Below are positions 33,301-49,835 of a stretch of DNA of 64,000 nt, piece after piece. The translations under genes and the position numbers were made by a program. This DNA is from Dioscorea cayenensis subsp. rotundata. Taxonomy: Eukaryota; Streptophyta; Magnoliopsida; Dioscoreales; Dioscoreaceae. A model generated the notes under the pieces. The model was not told where the DNA came from and did not search any database. It was given only the letters and a program-made list of their open reading frames with translations. How positions within the stretch are numbered: the first letter of the stretch is position 1; each line of letters opens with the position of its first letter. Location: the NCBI RefSeq assembly GCF_009730915.1, contig NC_052474.1, forward strand, positions 21,363,501 to 21,427,500. The letters run 5' to 3'.

Positions 33301-36300
33301 CACTGGATTTTTATTTTTATTTTTTAGTTGCTCTGGTTGGGACTCTCGATACTCTACATGATGCATACGACATATAATCGAAGGACAGTTGGAGGCAGAA
33401 TTTATAAATGCAAAAATTATTTGCGGTGATTCACAAGTGCTCCATACATACAGGGGGAAAACAGAATCCATAATAAAACCTTTCGAATCAAACATTTATC
33501 AAACCCCCCTCAAAATAATTTTTAAAATTTAACAAATAACACCTTGGAATTTTCTCTTTTTGTTCCTTAAATGTTTTTTTTTCCATGTTTTGCTTTTCCA
33601 CATTATGTTGAAGAGCATAAAGAGATCCTCATCTTGATATTTTTTTATTAGATTTTAAGAATGTTTTTCTATTGTTTATGACCTCCAATTCTGTTGGCTG
33701 TACAACAAGTAGCTTTACAGTAATCAGTCCCATTCTTTTTTTCCCTGTTATTTATTTGGCTGATTATGGAAACATATTTAGGTTTTGTAATTTTGTTGTT
33801 TATATTCCTCCAATAAGTTCGCAAGGAATTCTTATTTGTATGTGACAAGTCTCTCAGTTTCAACTTTTAGAAGCATATTATTTTATACTTGCCCCTGTAA
33901 AATTGGTTCGCAGACAATCCTGACTGCTTTAATTAAGGAAGGCCTCTTTTTTAGACTTAAATCTGATTAGTCTATGGCATTTGATTTTTAATCTTAATTC
34001 TCCAATCAAAAGTCAGCGATGTCCTCTTGAATCTGGGCAGAGCTTTGGCTAGATAGAATGATGGATAGCTTTTATGATAAGCAGAGGGGCCACCTGCTTG
34101 TGTATTTTATCATTTATGTGCAGAAGTTTTACATAAATGAATGCCATATGAAACTTTGTGTTTTATTGCTGAAATATACGTTCTTTACATTAGAGTTTTG
34201 GACCAGATATGTATAGCTGTGAGGGGGTTAAGTTCCCCTGTAATTGAATATATCCAACAGATCATTGGATTTTTGTGTCCTCACTGGTGTTCAGGAGACG
34301 AAATTGCTGTTTAGTTGGAATCTGTACTTGATTAAGTGAAAATAAGTGATCTCGCTCCTTGGAAAAGGGGTAAATTGTGGATAAACTAATTCTGGAAAAA
34401 TTGATCTAGAGAAAACATGTATAAAAGATGCAAGATTCAAGATAAAGTCAATGGCAACTATTTGGAATTAACAAATTATGTGGGAAAGCAACCTTAAACC
34501 ACCACATAGCTGATTACATCTCTTATTTGTGCTGTAGTGATGATCCAATCTAGGACATTCAAATGTTTGGAGAGGGGCCAGGAGTAGCCTGAATACGATT
34601 CTTATATTAATGGAAAAATGCGGTACACAACTCTTCTGGACTATATAAAGCACTAACTTTCCACAATTTCTGTTTCATATTAACTTTTGTCTCTTTCCAG
34701 AAATGCTAGGTCATACTTAGGTCAACTCCCTTGCATTATAACTTATTGGTGGTTTAAGACTTGAGATCTGCTGTGCAGTCATTGGTTAAAAAAGACCGAA
34801 AACCAAGAAATGTGATAGCGACACCATGTGATAGCAATGGGCCATGAGAGACCATTTTGGCATAGATCTGTTACGAGACAAATCGCTGACATTCTCTTTT
34901 GATGGAAACACTGAATAATGAGTCCTCTTAACAAATTAAGTTATAAGGAACAATATTAGAACCCTAATTGACTGTTATGTGTTGATTCCTGACCTGATTT
35001 AAAACTATTCAGTTTGTGGTTTGTTTTATTGTTATTATTTTAACTTTTCTGTGGATGTGATTTTCAGGATATTGGCCAATTCCAAGCCCTGCCCAAAGTG
35101 TAAGCGGCCAATTGAGAAAAACCAGGGTTGCATGCACATTACATGCACCCCACCTTGCAAATATGAGTTTTGCTGGTAAAAATCTTTTGCGGCAACAGAT
35201 TATTTGATTTAATGAAATTAGTTGGTGGATCACTATTCATTCTCTTTTGATTGATCTCTTGTTGTTGTTATTGTTGTAGGTTATGTTTAGGTGCATGGTC
35301 TGATCATGGTGAGAGGACTGGTGGTTTTTATGCTTGCAATCGCTATGAAGCAGCAAGACAGGAGGGTGTGGTATGTGCTTATTAATTCTGGCCTGAATTA
35401 AGTAATGTTTATACAGTTCCATGAGTTTCCCTTTAAATGTATTTTCTTTATTGAACTATTTTCAGTATGATGAAACTGAAAGGAGGAGAGAGATGGCTAA
35501 AAATTCTCTGGAGCGATACACACATTATTACGAGCGCTGGGCGACCAATCAGTCGGTTGGTGCTTTATCTGATTATATAAGACTATTAACATTTAAGTTT
35601 CTCTTGTACTTTGTATTTCTTGAGTCAACATTGCAATTTTTGCAGAATAAGCCTTGTTACTTACTTTTAAAAGGCTTCTTATTTCCAAAATCACCATGTA
35701 TCTGCATTATGCCTCATGCTACTTTTTTTTTTTCCATCTTTTCTTGAATTTGGGTATAATGAAGAAACAATTAGTTTTGGCTTGACCTTTGCCATGAGAA
35801 GTATGATTTTCTGCTAACATGAGTTTTTTCACTTCCTTTTTTGGATAACTGAGCATCTTCCATTTTATATTTGAGCCACTTTGAGGGTTTCTCAACCTTT
35901 TTACTTTTTTATTTTCTGGTTTAATTTATGCTTTTTACCCTTTTTGTGTTTCAAGTAATGCATACTTGGTCTTTAAGATATTTCTCAAATCAGTAGTCTA
36001 CGATGTATCATCTTGTTGTTTTCAGCCTCATGTTTCATTTTGTTTGTTTGTTTTTTTTTGCTCAAGCAAAAAATGTTGTCCTTATGTGTTTCCCGTGTAA
36101 TTTGGGTGTTAAGATTCTATCTCCATATTGCTGTTACTAATATATTAAACTTTCGCATTCTTGTTACCAAGTGCATGTTGTGTTTGTAATCTGTAAATTA
36201 GAATTTAACTTGCTGAAAGTCCTATAAATTGTTGCACTTTAGTTGCTTCTGTCAGTGAGTGATTTCATTATTAAATACTGTCTTGTTGCTTGAATTGGCA

Positions 36301-39300
36301 GTCACGACAAAAAGCACTTGCAGATCTACACAGTATGCAAACTGAAAAGGTATGCTATCTTATCTTTCTTTTAGATTGTTTTTAATTCTTGTTGCTGGTT
36401 TAGTGAAATCAATGACCTCTTCATTCCCAATTAGCAAACATGCATATCGTCGTGAGTTTGTGTCACTTTCATGTGCTTATTAACATGAACCTAAAATTTT
36501 TCATTCATCATTTTAGAAATGCTGCCCATTATGGAAATCATCTGGAACAGCTATTATGGTCCACATATAATAGAAAGCTAAGTTGGAAAAAAACAAGGTT
36601 ATGTTAGAATCCTAAAGTCTTATTATTATCTGGAACTTGTCATTTAAACTGTCAAGTCTGTTATCCGTGCGTTTGGATAAGGGAATCGATATTGTTAGTA
36701 TAGTAATCCTTTTGTGTTTTAGTCTTTGTTTAGAATTCAACAAAGGAATATACAGTGTTTTCATTAAGGCATTGAATTCTCTCTAATGAGGGAAGCTCAT
36801 TCCTAAGTTCATTTCCTTGTGTTTGAAATTATATTTTTCCCCTTGCCTTTTAATTAAATAATTAAAGTAGATTATTTAATTAAAATTTTTAATTATGACA
36901 ATTAAAGTGGATAATATTTCTTTGGGTCAGAAATTACATTTTTGCCTTTGCTTATAATTAAAATAATTGAAGTGAATTAATTAATTAAATTATTCAAGTA
37001 TAACAATTAAAGCGGATAATACATACATGAATTATTTTATTTAAATATTTAAATATAATAATTAAAATGCGGCAATAATTAAAGGGGTTTATTTAATTAA
37101 ATATTTAATTATAATCATTATTTAAATTATTTAAATTATTTTATAATTGAGTAAATTATTATATACCATATCATTTATTTATAGTGAGCGACAGTAATCC
37201 CCCATTTCCATTCCCATTCCCATTCCCTCCAACCAAACACTCTTCTCATTCCTCCAATTTCTATTCTTCATAATCCCACTCCCCCTAATCTCATTCCCCC
37301 CATTCGCATTAAGCCGAATGCACCTTATGTGCTTTTGTCACCATAAAATGGATGATAGTTCAAATGAACACATTTCTCCTAGTGTTATATGGGCACATTT
37401 CTCCTCGGAGATATTCTCATTGTTATGTTAGTTTTCATTCTTCCAACTTATCAGGATTCATTTTTAATTGCCAATCAACCATTTAATTATTGGAGCACTT
37501 ATTTGTTTTATCATCTTTTAGGGAATATTTTTAATTTATTTCAAAAAATTATTTTAGTTTAAAACTTAAAATGATGACTGCGTAATGTTAGCTAATATGC
37601 TTAATCATGGATGGTGAATGTGGATTTTTCTCTTCATCTATCCTTTTTAATATTCAAGCAGTTGGTATGTTGCTATTAATATGACACAAAAATGTGAACT
37701 GTATTTCCGATCATTGCAATTTCCTATTGATGGTGGAAACAGAAGGTAGTCTGAACTAAAAACTTGAGGTATAAAAGCACTAGCCAGAATCATTTGTTGG
37801 ATTTCTTATTTGAGCTAGGAGTTATGTACATTGCACACCAATCTAGTCAAGATGCAGTGAGCCTAAATGTCAATATTGGACCAATTAGTTTAATTTCACC
37901 TTTGAGTGGAGGGCAGTCGATCCCATTGTACCCAACTGAATAAAATGTATATTTCTTATGGCCTTGTGTGTGTGTGTGTGTGTGAGTTGATGCTTTTGTA
38001 CAAAAGAAATTCTGAGCATTAGTAGAAGCTCTCACTAGTCATTTATGAGCTATTTACATTGCTGAACATTAGTTATAAAGCTGAAATCTCTCTCACACAT
38101 ACGGTTTAGCATGCGCTTCCTTTCTGGTTAATCTGTTTTCCTCCTGAATGAAATCTAGTTGTCTTTTATTAACCTTGTTAAGTAGTTTTGTCTTTTATTA
38201 ATCTTGTTAAGTAGTTTTTGATTTATTTTTTGTCTAATGGGTATGTATTTTTTAGCAGAAATCACAGAATTTTCTGATGTTTTTCAATTGCTGCAGCTTG
38301 AGAAGCTTAGTGAGAAACAAAGCCAACCAGAGTCTCAGCTGAAGTTCATAATTGAGGCGTGGTCTCAGGTTGCTTAAGTGATGTTAAATTTGCCTTTGTT
38401 TCTGACATTGGTTGTTTCATCAATTTAATCGAAATTTTGAAAATATTTCCTTGCTACATTTTGCATTCCAATGTGCAGATAGTGGAGTGTAGGCGGGTAT
38501 TGAAATGGACCTATGCTTATGGATACTATCTTCCCGATCATGAGCACGCCAAGAGGCAGTTCTTTGAATATCTTCAAGGTTTTAACTTTTTGTGTGTGTG
38601 TGTTATATTCACATCATTGACATAGTTTTAATTAGTGATTTGTGCCATTTCTCTAGGTGAAGCAGAGTCTGGATTGGAACGACTTCATCAATGTGTGGAG
38701 AAGGAACTTCAAATTTACTTCGATGCAGCAAATTCTGTGCAAGACTTTAATGATTTCCGCACAAAATTAGCTGGGCTAACCAGGTAATTCAATTTTGACA
38801 CCTTTTATATGATGGGTGTACTGGCATTAGAGTGTCAGTGATGAAGAAAACTTCCAAATGTGTGTACCACTTTTCCATTTTAAACGTTATACTTTATCTT
38901 TATGTTTATGGTAATAATGAATTTTTCTGGGTTCTTCTAAATGAATAATTATCAGTTTACATGCAAATCTTTTGAATCCTTAAATAATTTCATGCAATTT
39001 GACACCATTTTCTTTATCTCCCACAGCTTTTAACAGTGCACTTAATGGCTGTGTTGTAGGTATAAATCATTCTAGAATAACAAACAAATTGAGTTGTTAG
39101 TGGATATGCCCTAATTGTTAGTTCAATTGATGCAATTTATACTTTCTAGGGTTTTAATATGGCAAAGTTATAGATAACCTTCATGAACAATAATTCCACG
39201 AATACATGAGCATGAAGGCTTGAACTCTATAGACCTCACATATGGATGGGCACTACCTGGACTTATATTTATCCAGTTAAAATATTTCATCATCTTAGTT

Positions 39301-39688
39301 TGAGGAAACATACGTCAAATATTTCTATCTTCTTTTGTGTGGCTAGGTTCATACCAGATTCCTGAACATTATCATGCACATTTGTGTAACTTTTGGCTAG
39401 ACCTTTGTGCTCTCTGTGGAGTCATTGTTGGCCGCACGCGTGCCTCTGTTTGTGTGTGTGTGTGAGATTTATTTATTTTTTTAATTATTATCTTTTGTAC
39501 CTTTTGTTTTACACATTGTCAGTGTGACTCGGAATTATTTTGAAAACCTTGTTCGCGCCCTGGAGATGGGCCTCAAGGATGTTGGTCCTGTCAACAACCA
39601 GGCAACCAGCAGCAAGACTTTAAGTTCAAAGAACTTGGGCAGCAGGGGAGGCAAGAGCGGGAAGAGCAAGGTGACTATAAGTTTATAA
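27201..39688 (+). CDS. ARIADNE-type RBR E3 ubiquitin ligase, 15 exons
   Basis: Exons: 27201-27398, 28908-29032, 29500-29602, 29730-29820, 31174-31346, 33001-33105, 33194-33282, 35068-35175, 35280-35370, 35466-35555, 36302-36349, 38297-38368, 38479-38578, 38657-38783, 39523-39688. They give 561 residues, the usual plant ARI length. RBR ligases accept ubiquitin from an E2 onto a RING2 cysteine and pass it to substrates. Visible in order: an acidic N-terminus with an Asp run encoded by a GAT repeat; RING1 from C145 ([13 protein letters not shown]); IBR ([20 protein letters not shown]); RING2 ([16 protein letters not shown]) with catalytic Cys about 316; and the Ariadne C-terminal helical region ([17 protein letters not shown]). 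It is closest in pattern to the ARI5/7/8 group. Introns hold a Stowaway and a Tourist-like MITE. The last few codons are uncertain because a GT lies at 39671. Confidence 0.93.
30005..30235. mobile_element. Stowaway MITE in an intron of the RBR gene
   Basis: The right end AACGGAGGGAG is followed by TA and the left end CTTCCTCTGCTCC is preceded by TA. Interior sequence (GTGAGATTCGGTTAATCACG) is the reverse complement of interior sequence in the 18091-18358 copy, so it is the same family in the opposite direction. The left end is decayed. Confidence 0.85.
32455..32556. repeat. Short perfect inverted repeat in an RBR intron
   Basis: ATGTTCAAGAATGGT (32455-32469) and its exact complement ACCATTCTTGAACAT (32542-32556) with a 72-base loop. 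Confidence 0.8.
36664..37324. mobile_element. Tourist-like (PIF/Harbinger) MITE in an RBR intron
   Basis: The left end TCCGTGCGTTTGGATAAGGG and the reversed right end GGTGCATTCGGCTTAATGCG are imperfect inverted repeats. TTA flanks both sides (36661-36663 and 37325-37327), the expected 3-base target. The interior is extremely AT-rich with repeated AATTAAA phrases. The ends are diverged, so the class is a best guess. Confidence 0.55.
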
Positions 39689-41382
39689 CTAATTCTAGAT
39701 TCAGGGCCTCTTTACAATTATTACAGATGATCAATGTTCATGTGATTACTGCATCTATGCTAATTCTATATATATATATATTTTTTTAATGCCTCTCAGA
39801 TGTGAAAACAACACCGGTAATGCAAACTGCAGTGACTGCTTCCCCTGCTTGAAGGTTTTGGTTAGCGATGATGCTAAGATGCAATTGTGTAATATAAGGT
39901 ATGTGGGGAGATAAGTATTTCTCAAAGAAAAATGTAGGGGATAAGAAGAAGAGCTAGCATTTTGTTGTATTGACTGATTGCTTAAAAAAAGAAAAAAGAA
40001 AAGAAAAAGAAAAAAAGTAAAACGATGTATAATTCCCTGTATATGTATGTATATCCTCCTGCTCACTGCCGTGTCTGTGTATCCCGAGCACGATGGATAA
40101 TCGTTGTCATGCACGTTGTAGTGTGCCCTTATTGAAAACTTTTAAAACAATCCATCATCCATTTATTTGCTCGCCCAGGTATTATTATTATTTCGTATGT
40201 CCTAATTGAAGTAGGAATGTGTGGTTGGAGATGCAGCTTCTTACTGATGGAAACATGTAATTATTTTATTTGTGCTTTGTTTTCGAGTTTGTTAAATGTT
40301 TTGTCGTCTTGTTCTTGTGTCAGTTATTTTCTTGTATCTTTTCTGAAATGAGTTTGAATTGGAACAGATGAAGAATATGGAGACTTGGTTGCCATAGTTT
40401 TATGTTACTAGATTATGTTTGTGATTTTGTAAGCCTTTTTAGCAAAAATATATAATTGCAATTTTGCGATCTTGATTCATCACAGCTGAAAAAAGTTGGT
40501 GTATATTAATCCGGCGCAGCTCTTCCCATTTTAATTATGTTTTGTTTAGTTTCTCTGTCAAATGTTTGATAGCTTTTTCTTAAGCATGAGAAAATATCCA
40601 TGGAATGCAATTTAGGGATTTTAAACTTTTACTTGTTGTTTGATTTCTAGTTTTTTTGCGGTCAAATATCACCTCATGCATTTTAGGTCATTCTTTCTTT
40701 TAAAATATGTTTATTTGTTCATGTGATTTTCAAAAATATTATTTATCCTTACGTTATTGACTATATACTCTTCTAACTCTCACCACAGTTAGGGTTTACA
40801 TGCAATTGGTGAAAAAAAAACCCAAATGGATTAAAAATTAAATATAGAGTTTAGAAGTTTATGTGAAAAACTGACAAATAACTAGTTGTTACTTGTAATT
40901 TTGATGAGTATAGAAATAATATATATATTTATATTGAGAATTTTTATGACTTGCTTTTAGATGGTCGCCCAACATAATTTATATAGATATAAAAGATAAA
41001 TAATAAATTTCAAAAGTTAAATTGTCACATAACAATTAGGCTTATTCGTAGTTTCCATATCAAATGGTTGGGATATATAGTATTAGACATCTATCTGTTT
41101 ACAGGCTCTGAATCACTTCGCACCAAAATTGGGTTATAATATATATATATATACACATAGGAAAGCATCCATGAAATGCAAAGCAGAAATTTGTTATATA
41201 GTGTTGTGTGCTGACCTGATGTTCCTGGTGACTTTCTTTGCATCCGTTATTAGTGTATTACATTGTAAAAGAATTAAATTCCTTTTTTTTAAAAAAAAAT
41301 TTAAGAATATAAACATTTCCATTATAAGTCAAAACTAGAACCAGTTTTTAGCAAAGCCAGTCAAACGCCATTCAAAAGATGG
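39689..41382. other. Convergent intergenic region between the RBR and CDPK genes
   Basis: It contains the RBR 3' untranslated region and AT-rich spacer with a short TA tract near 41138-41153. No gene is seen. Confidence 0.6.
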
Positions 41383-44769
<3,387 letters not shown>

Positions 44770-44779
44770 TAATGCCCTA

Positions 44780-44785
44780 ATGCCC

Positions 44786-44828
<43 letters not shown>

Positions 44829-44895
44829 CTGCTCCTAGGGTTTCGAGATCGAGATCGAGATCGAGAGAGAGAGGGAGAGAGAGAGAGAGGGAGGA
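44780..44895. repeat. CT/GA-rich leader of the CDPK gene
   Basis: A CT run of about 17 units (44793-44826) is followed by GATCGA repeats and a GA-rich run. On the coding strand this is a GA-rich run immediately upstream of the ATG, common in plant 5' untranslated regions. Confidence 0.8.
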
Positions 44896-45827
44896 GGAGG
44901 GAGGGGTTGGGTGAGAACGGTTGGCCGTTAGTTTCTCTAGGGTTCCCGCCATTTTTTATGGAGAGATGTTGGGAATTTTTGTAGTTATACCCCTTGAGAA
45001 TTATGTAATTGCAGATGTGTGTGTGTATATATATTTGGAAATTATAAATAGTTTTTTATACGGTGTGTTGAAAAATATCATTTTATTTTTTAACTTCATG
45101 GAGAAAAATAATAAGTAATTATCCAGGGTTTTTTGCAAGATGAACGAGTAGGATCATAAGAAAGAGCAAGGGTGTGATAAACCCCGACCCGAGTGAGTGA
45201 GAGTAGGGGCCCCGCACTACACACATAAATGACCTGGACCACCCCTGCATCATCACTTATGAAAGGATTTTTAATGAGGGACCACTACTGAATAGACTCG
45301 CTTTTAGTAAGTCGATTATACGGTGGGTTGCGTGATGGAGCCCTGGAGAAGTGGCATAAATAAATGGAGATATACATGTGTGTGTTGATTTTTTTATAAA
45401 TTTTCTTAGAGTTTACTAGTAGAAATTGGGATGAATAATTGTGATTGACTGAGTTCCTGTTACGGTCATGAAATGACAATTCAAATCAAAATATGGTATA
45501 ACTCACTTTTTACTTGAAAAAAAAGTTGAAAGAGAAAAAAAAAAATGTAGGGATAAATCAGTGCATGAACACTATTCATGGAGAATAAGTGATTGTCTGT
45601 CTATTGGTTTTTTATAAATTTTTTAAAAAAATACTAGTAAAAATCGAGATGGATGACTATGATATGTTACAATCATGACGGTTTCACAGTGCAACTATTT
45701 ATAATACTGTACATTCCATTCTATACTATTAATTGCACTGTTAAAGCCATTATGTATCACCGCTATTTAAAGATTCAATCCAATGACTAGAACCTCTTAA
45801 CGGTCATTCATTAAAAAAAAACGCTCT

Positions 45828-45834
45828 CTCTCTT

Positions 45835-45866
<32 letters not shown>

Positions 45867-45908
45867 AACAGAGGGTCTCTCTCTCTCTATATATATATAT
45901 AAACAGAG
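45828..45908. repeat. Duplicated CT-TA-AAACAGAGGG block
   Basis: CTCTCTCTCTATATATATAT followed by AAACAGAGGG occurs twice in direct succession. Confidence 0.85.
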
Positions 45909-46197
45909 GGGAAAAAATTATAGTGGTGGGTATAAGAAAATATATAACATCTTGAAAAGACAATGCATCAATAGTAGTTTTCTACATTCAAACAGTAATG
46001 AAAGACAAAAAACAGACATTGCACAAGAATATTACACAAGATTGTTCAACATTATTCTTGAGCAAGTATTAATTAGAAAAGTACACATATCAAGCATGGA
46101 TAATTGATGGGATTAGGCTGTGGATTTACCATTCAAGAAGGATTGGAAAAACTAATGTTGCTATTCATTAACACCATAAAAACCACTTACTGAAGTA

Positions 46198-46293
46198 CTC
46201 ACTCCATTCTTTTTTTATCTGTCGTGAATAACCGAATCTCACATACAAAAAAGTTAATTATTTCACGTAATTTAATAAAATGAACAAAGGGAG
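46198..46293. mobile_element. Deleted Stowaway MITE, 96 bp
   Basis: The left part CTCACTCCATTCTTTTTTTATC and interior AATAACCGAATCTCACATAC match the 18091-18358 copy; the right end is AAAGGGAG. TA flanks both ends. About 170 bases of the middle are missing. Confidence 0.85.
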
Positions 46294-46545
46294 TATGTTA
46301 ATTGTGAAGAAAAACCCACACAAAGCCAATATTTACATGGTTCACTGAATTTGACCTAGGGCAGAGAACAAAGAGAAGTTTTACACTAACAAGATTCAAG
46401 GATAAGAGAACTATTGAAAACCCTGCCCGCCACAACACAGGAACATTCATGAGTGTTTTCAGACATGCTCAGAAAGTAACATAGTAGAAAAACAATTAGA
46501 TTGATATGTTTGCATACATCATACACCTAATCTAATGAAATTCAT

Positions 46546-48205
46546 CTATCCAAAGACAATATCACTGTCGTATTCTTCTTTCAGCTTCATCTCGAAAGTA
46601 TGGTCAGTGTAAGGGAAGTAATTATCAAACTCAGGTTCAAGAGAAACATCTTCAATTTCTTCATTGCCTGAAAAAGGTAATGTCTAACAAATTATTGGGC
46701 GGTTACTTTTGCAAAATGGTTACGGCAATTTATACAGCTTGAGTTGTTAATTGAACATGATCTAAATATGACTGTGAATCACAGGTAGCATGGTGCAATA
46801 CATTGTAATAAAGGAACCTGAATATGAGCAATATCTTGCAAAAGGAGGATGCTCCTCTGGCTCAAGCTGCATTTTCAAGAGATCCATGGAATCATCCAGC
46901 TCCGCTTCCTGAGTTCAATGAATGCAAGTAAATTCATCATTGAACAAAGAATCTGAATTTTTTTCAACAAATCAGGTTTGCTATCATTAGGGTCTTGATA
47001 TACAGTTCCAATATCCCTTAATGCGTGATGTGGAATGGAAGAATACTTTAGAAAACTTTAGGCTAGAAAGATAGAGGTTAAGTGCCAGAGTTTTAAAAGT
47101 TAATTGTCTGACCTAGCGTCATTTGACCTTGAAAATTTATGCAGCATCAATAATGAATACAAATTGATTTGATGAGATAGAGTAAGAACAAAAAAAATAG
47201 TATGTTAAATATGAGATTGAGTGAATCTCGTCCAAGCAAACAGATCATCGTGTGAAACAAATCCCATGCACAATTTATAGATACAGAAAGCATCCAAAAC
47301 AAAACAAATTAAAGAAAAGAAAGAAATTTCTCCACACGTAATTGCATGAAAATAAAGAGGATGTGCGCCACAATCTGTAGAAGCAGGAGCATTGTCATAT
47401 ACAACTCAGACACACTGAAGCAAATACACTATCAAATGGATCTCATTAGCTGCATACCTCATGTGGCATTCCAAAGCCATAGGCCAGATCCATCCACTCA
47501 CGCAATGAAGACAGTACAGTCTCAACTTCCTTTCTTACACCTGAGTTGAAGAAACATGGAGCACAGTATCATATATCGAATTAAAATATATGAATATGCC
47601 AAGAAAAAAAAATGACTTTCAATGACCAATAGAAAGAAGGGTTCACTTGCCACCGACTGAAAAGAGCAAAATTATTTGCCACCCTCATTTCTGAAAATCA
47701 AGGGCGTGGCAAGTAAAAAACTCAAAAGAAATGGAGAGTATATTACGTTCTTCCATGTGCTCCTGTTCTTGTTTTCGTTGATCATTTCCTGTAAAAGGTA
47801 TCTCCTCAATTCCCTCTTTAGCCCATTCCTGGCAATGCTTGATTTCCTCATCTGTCAAGAAACTAGTCTTTGATGTATTCTTGATGGTCCCGCCATCATG
47901 TGCCTTAGGCTTCTCCTTCAATGTGGAGCCTTTTGTTGGACCTAAAGGTGCAGGTTTGCTAGCTTTTGAAAGATCCCTCAGAGCAACCCTGCCTTGACTC
48001 TTAGTCCTCACAGTCTTTGACAAGTCAGTTTTTGCCCCCTCAACACCTTTTCCTAAATTACAGAAAATTCAATCAAATTTATCCCACATAGAAGGATAAT
48101 ACGCAAAATATACTACAACGCATCTCATGAATGATGACAATGACTGATACCTCTATGAATTGGTAGGTTTTCATTCTGAATGGCTGCGGGAATATGAGAA
48201 GCCAT
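46546..48205 (-). CDS. Securin-like protein, PATRONUS/RSS1 type (probable), 5 coding exons
   Basis: Exons (minus strand): 48205-48151, 48052-47747, 47540-47458, 46908-46818, 46667-46546, in phase, 218 residues. The N-terminus NENLPIHRGKG followed by a basic stretch and RVALRDLSK (about residues 40-48) follows the layout of plant PATRONUS proteins, which have a DEN-type box with PIHR and then an APC/C destruction box RxxL. Those proteins protect centromeric cohesion by inhibiting separase until the APC/C destroys them; rice RSS1 also links cell division to stress tolerance. The middle (DEEIKHCQEWAKEGIEEIPF) and the acidic, aromatic C-terminus (EPEFDNYFPYTDHTFEMKL) have no fold I can name. The 5' leader seems split by an intron (exon edge about 49252, resumed about 48225). 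Gene structure is firm; function is inferred from two short motifs. Confidence 0.8.
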
Positions 48206-49319
48206 GACTACTCAAGTTATTCTTCCTGAACCAAAAATACCAAGAGAAATCAGAAACTTCTTAAATCAAGAAGTAAAACATAAATATCTTGTCGGCTAAT
48301 GCATTAATTTATAAATTCAAAACACATAGTTACAAAGAGATCAACATACAAGAGACAAAAATTTGAGTTCAACTTACACATGAGTTAAGGATTGTTCATA
48401 CCACCCTCTTATGCATATGGGATCACAAAAATTAATGTATCTGAGAAAACAAAGTACACCAAAGCCATGTACAACCATGCAGTGGAAGTTAGTGTTATTT
48501 TAATGGATGCATTTAAGTACTAAAAAATAACTCAAGTTGGTATCATGAACTACTCTAAAACCATGTGGAATCACTACTGCTTTCTCTACATTAAAAAGGA
48601 AATCAGATTTATAAATTCTCAAGTTAACTGAGCCTAAGCAAACAAACCCAATCATGCTTGATTTAAGCTTGCTTAAAATTTAACCTAAAATCTCAGCTCA
48701 TCCTAGGATTTTTATGCAATCCATCAAGCCTAAAACAATACTTATATTAGAGCCTAATTCAAAATTTTTGATCATTCATCCGACAAAATCAAATACTAGT
48801 TATTGACATGCCATTTTCCTTACAAGAATTCAACATTGGTGTTAATTTATCCATATTTTTCATGCAGAGAACAACAAAGCCACAATTTTTTTCTTGGAAA
48901 ACAAGCATCTGAGCCTAAAATCAATCAAATCATAAACTATCAAAGTAGTTAATTTTTCTCCATAACAAAAAATTCATTAGACCAAAACCAATAGCAGGAT
49001 TCACCATCGTCTCCAACCACCACAAACCACAGGATACATCTAAACTTTTCTACGAGAAATTGGAGCCATGAACAAGAACTACATACTAAATTAGATCAAA
49101 TAAGAACAAATCTCATCAAAAACCTAGAAAAATAGAACAAACTAAGAGTGCGAAGTATAATCTTCAACTAAAAACCACAAATCAAGGGAAAAAAGGTTAT
49201 AAATCGAGACCACGAGATCAGTTATCGAAGGCGATGGTCTCCGTCCTCTACCTCGACGGCGTTGCGAACCTGAAGCTCTTCAGCGACCTCGGCGGAGTTT
49301 GGAGAGGGAAATGGGGGGA
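48206..49319 (-). other. 5' leader, leader intron and promoter of the securin-like gene
   Basis: On the minus strand a GC-richer block at about 49252-49310 ends GCCGTCGAG and is followed by GT. TTCAG precedes GAAGAATAACTTGAGTAGTC just before the ATG. This suggests a non-coding first exon and an intron of about 1 kb (48226-49251). The rest is AT-rich and I see no gene. Confidence 0.6.
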
Positions 49320-49505
49320 ATGGAGAAGAGCGGGTTAATAATTAATTTTTAGGGTTTTACCTTTGAACCCCTCAAAAGTTCAAAATTACTTGTACTCCTT
49401 GAGTCCTTGACTATCTAAACTTAGAAGCCCTTGCTATGAATATTTTCCTTTCAATTCACCCCTTGTTATTCATGGATAATATATTTTAAAAATTAAAATT
49501 TTATA

Positions 49506-49835
49506 CTCTCTCCAATCCTTTTATATGTTCATTTTAACTGATTCACGCAGATTAAAAAAATTGAGTAATATTAATTATTATGTTTTATCAATTTTAAAAA
49601 AATTGCCTCATTTAAAAACTCATCGAGATTTCATTAATTTTTTTATAATTCTATTGTATTTTTTATTCCCTCTCTCAAAATAGTGTTTTAGTTTTTTTTT
49701 AAAAAATATAAAAAATATAGGGTATAATAAAGATAAAGAATAAAGTTGAAAAAAAAACCTATTTAATGCTTCATAGATTCTCTAATGATAAAAAAAATAC
49801 TAATAAAATGAACAAATAAAAAAAACTGGAAGGAG
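49506..49835. mobile_element. Stowaway-like MITE, 330 bp, second family
   Basis: The left end CTCTCTCCAATCCTTTTATA and the reversed right end CTCCTTCCAGTTTTTTTTAT are inverted repeats that continue as TGTTCATTTTA on both arms. TA flanks each side. The interior does not match the other Stowaway copies here. Confidence 0.75.

Larger units (their letters stand above)
44896..46545. other. Intergenic region between the CDPK and securin-like genes
   Basis: The CDPK promoter lies at its left edge. The region also holds a duplicated (CT)n(TA)n block near 45828-45908 and a short Stowaway copy at 46198-46293. I see no gene. Confidence 0.55.
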
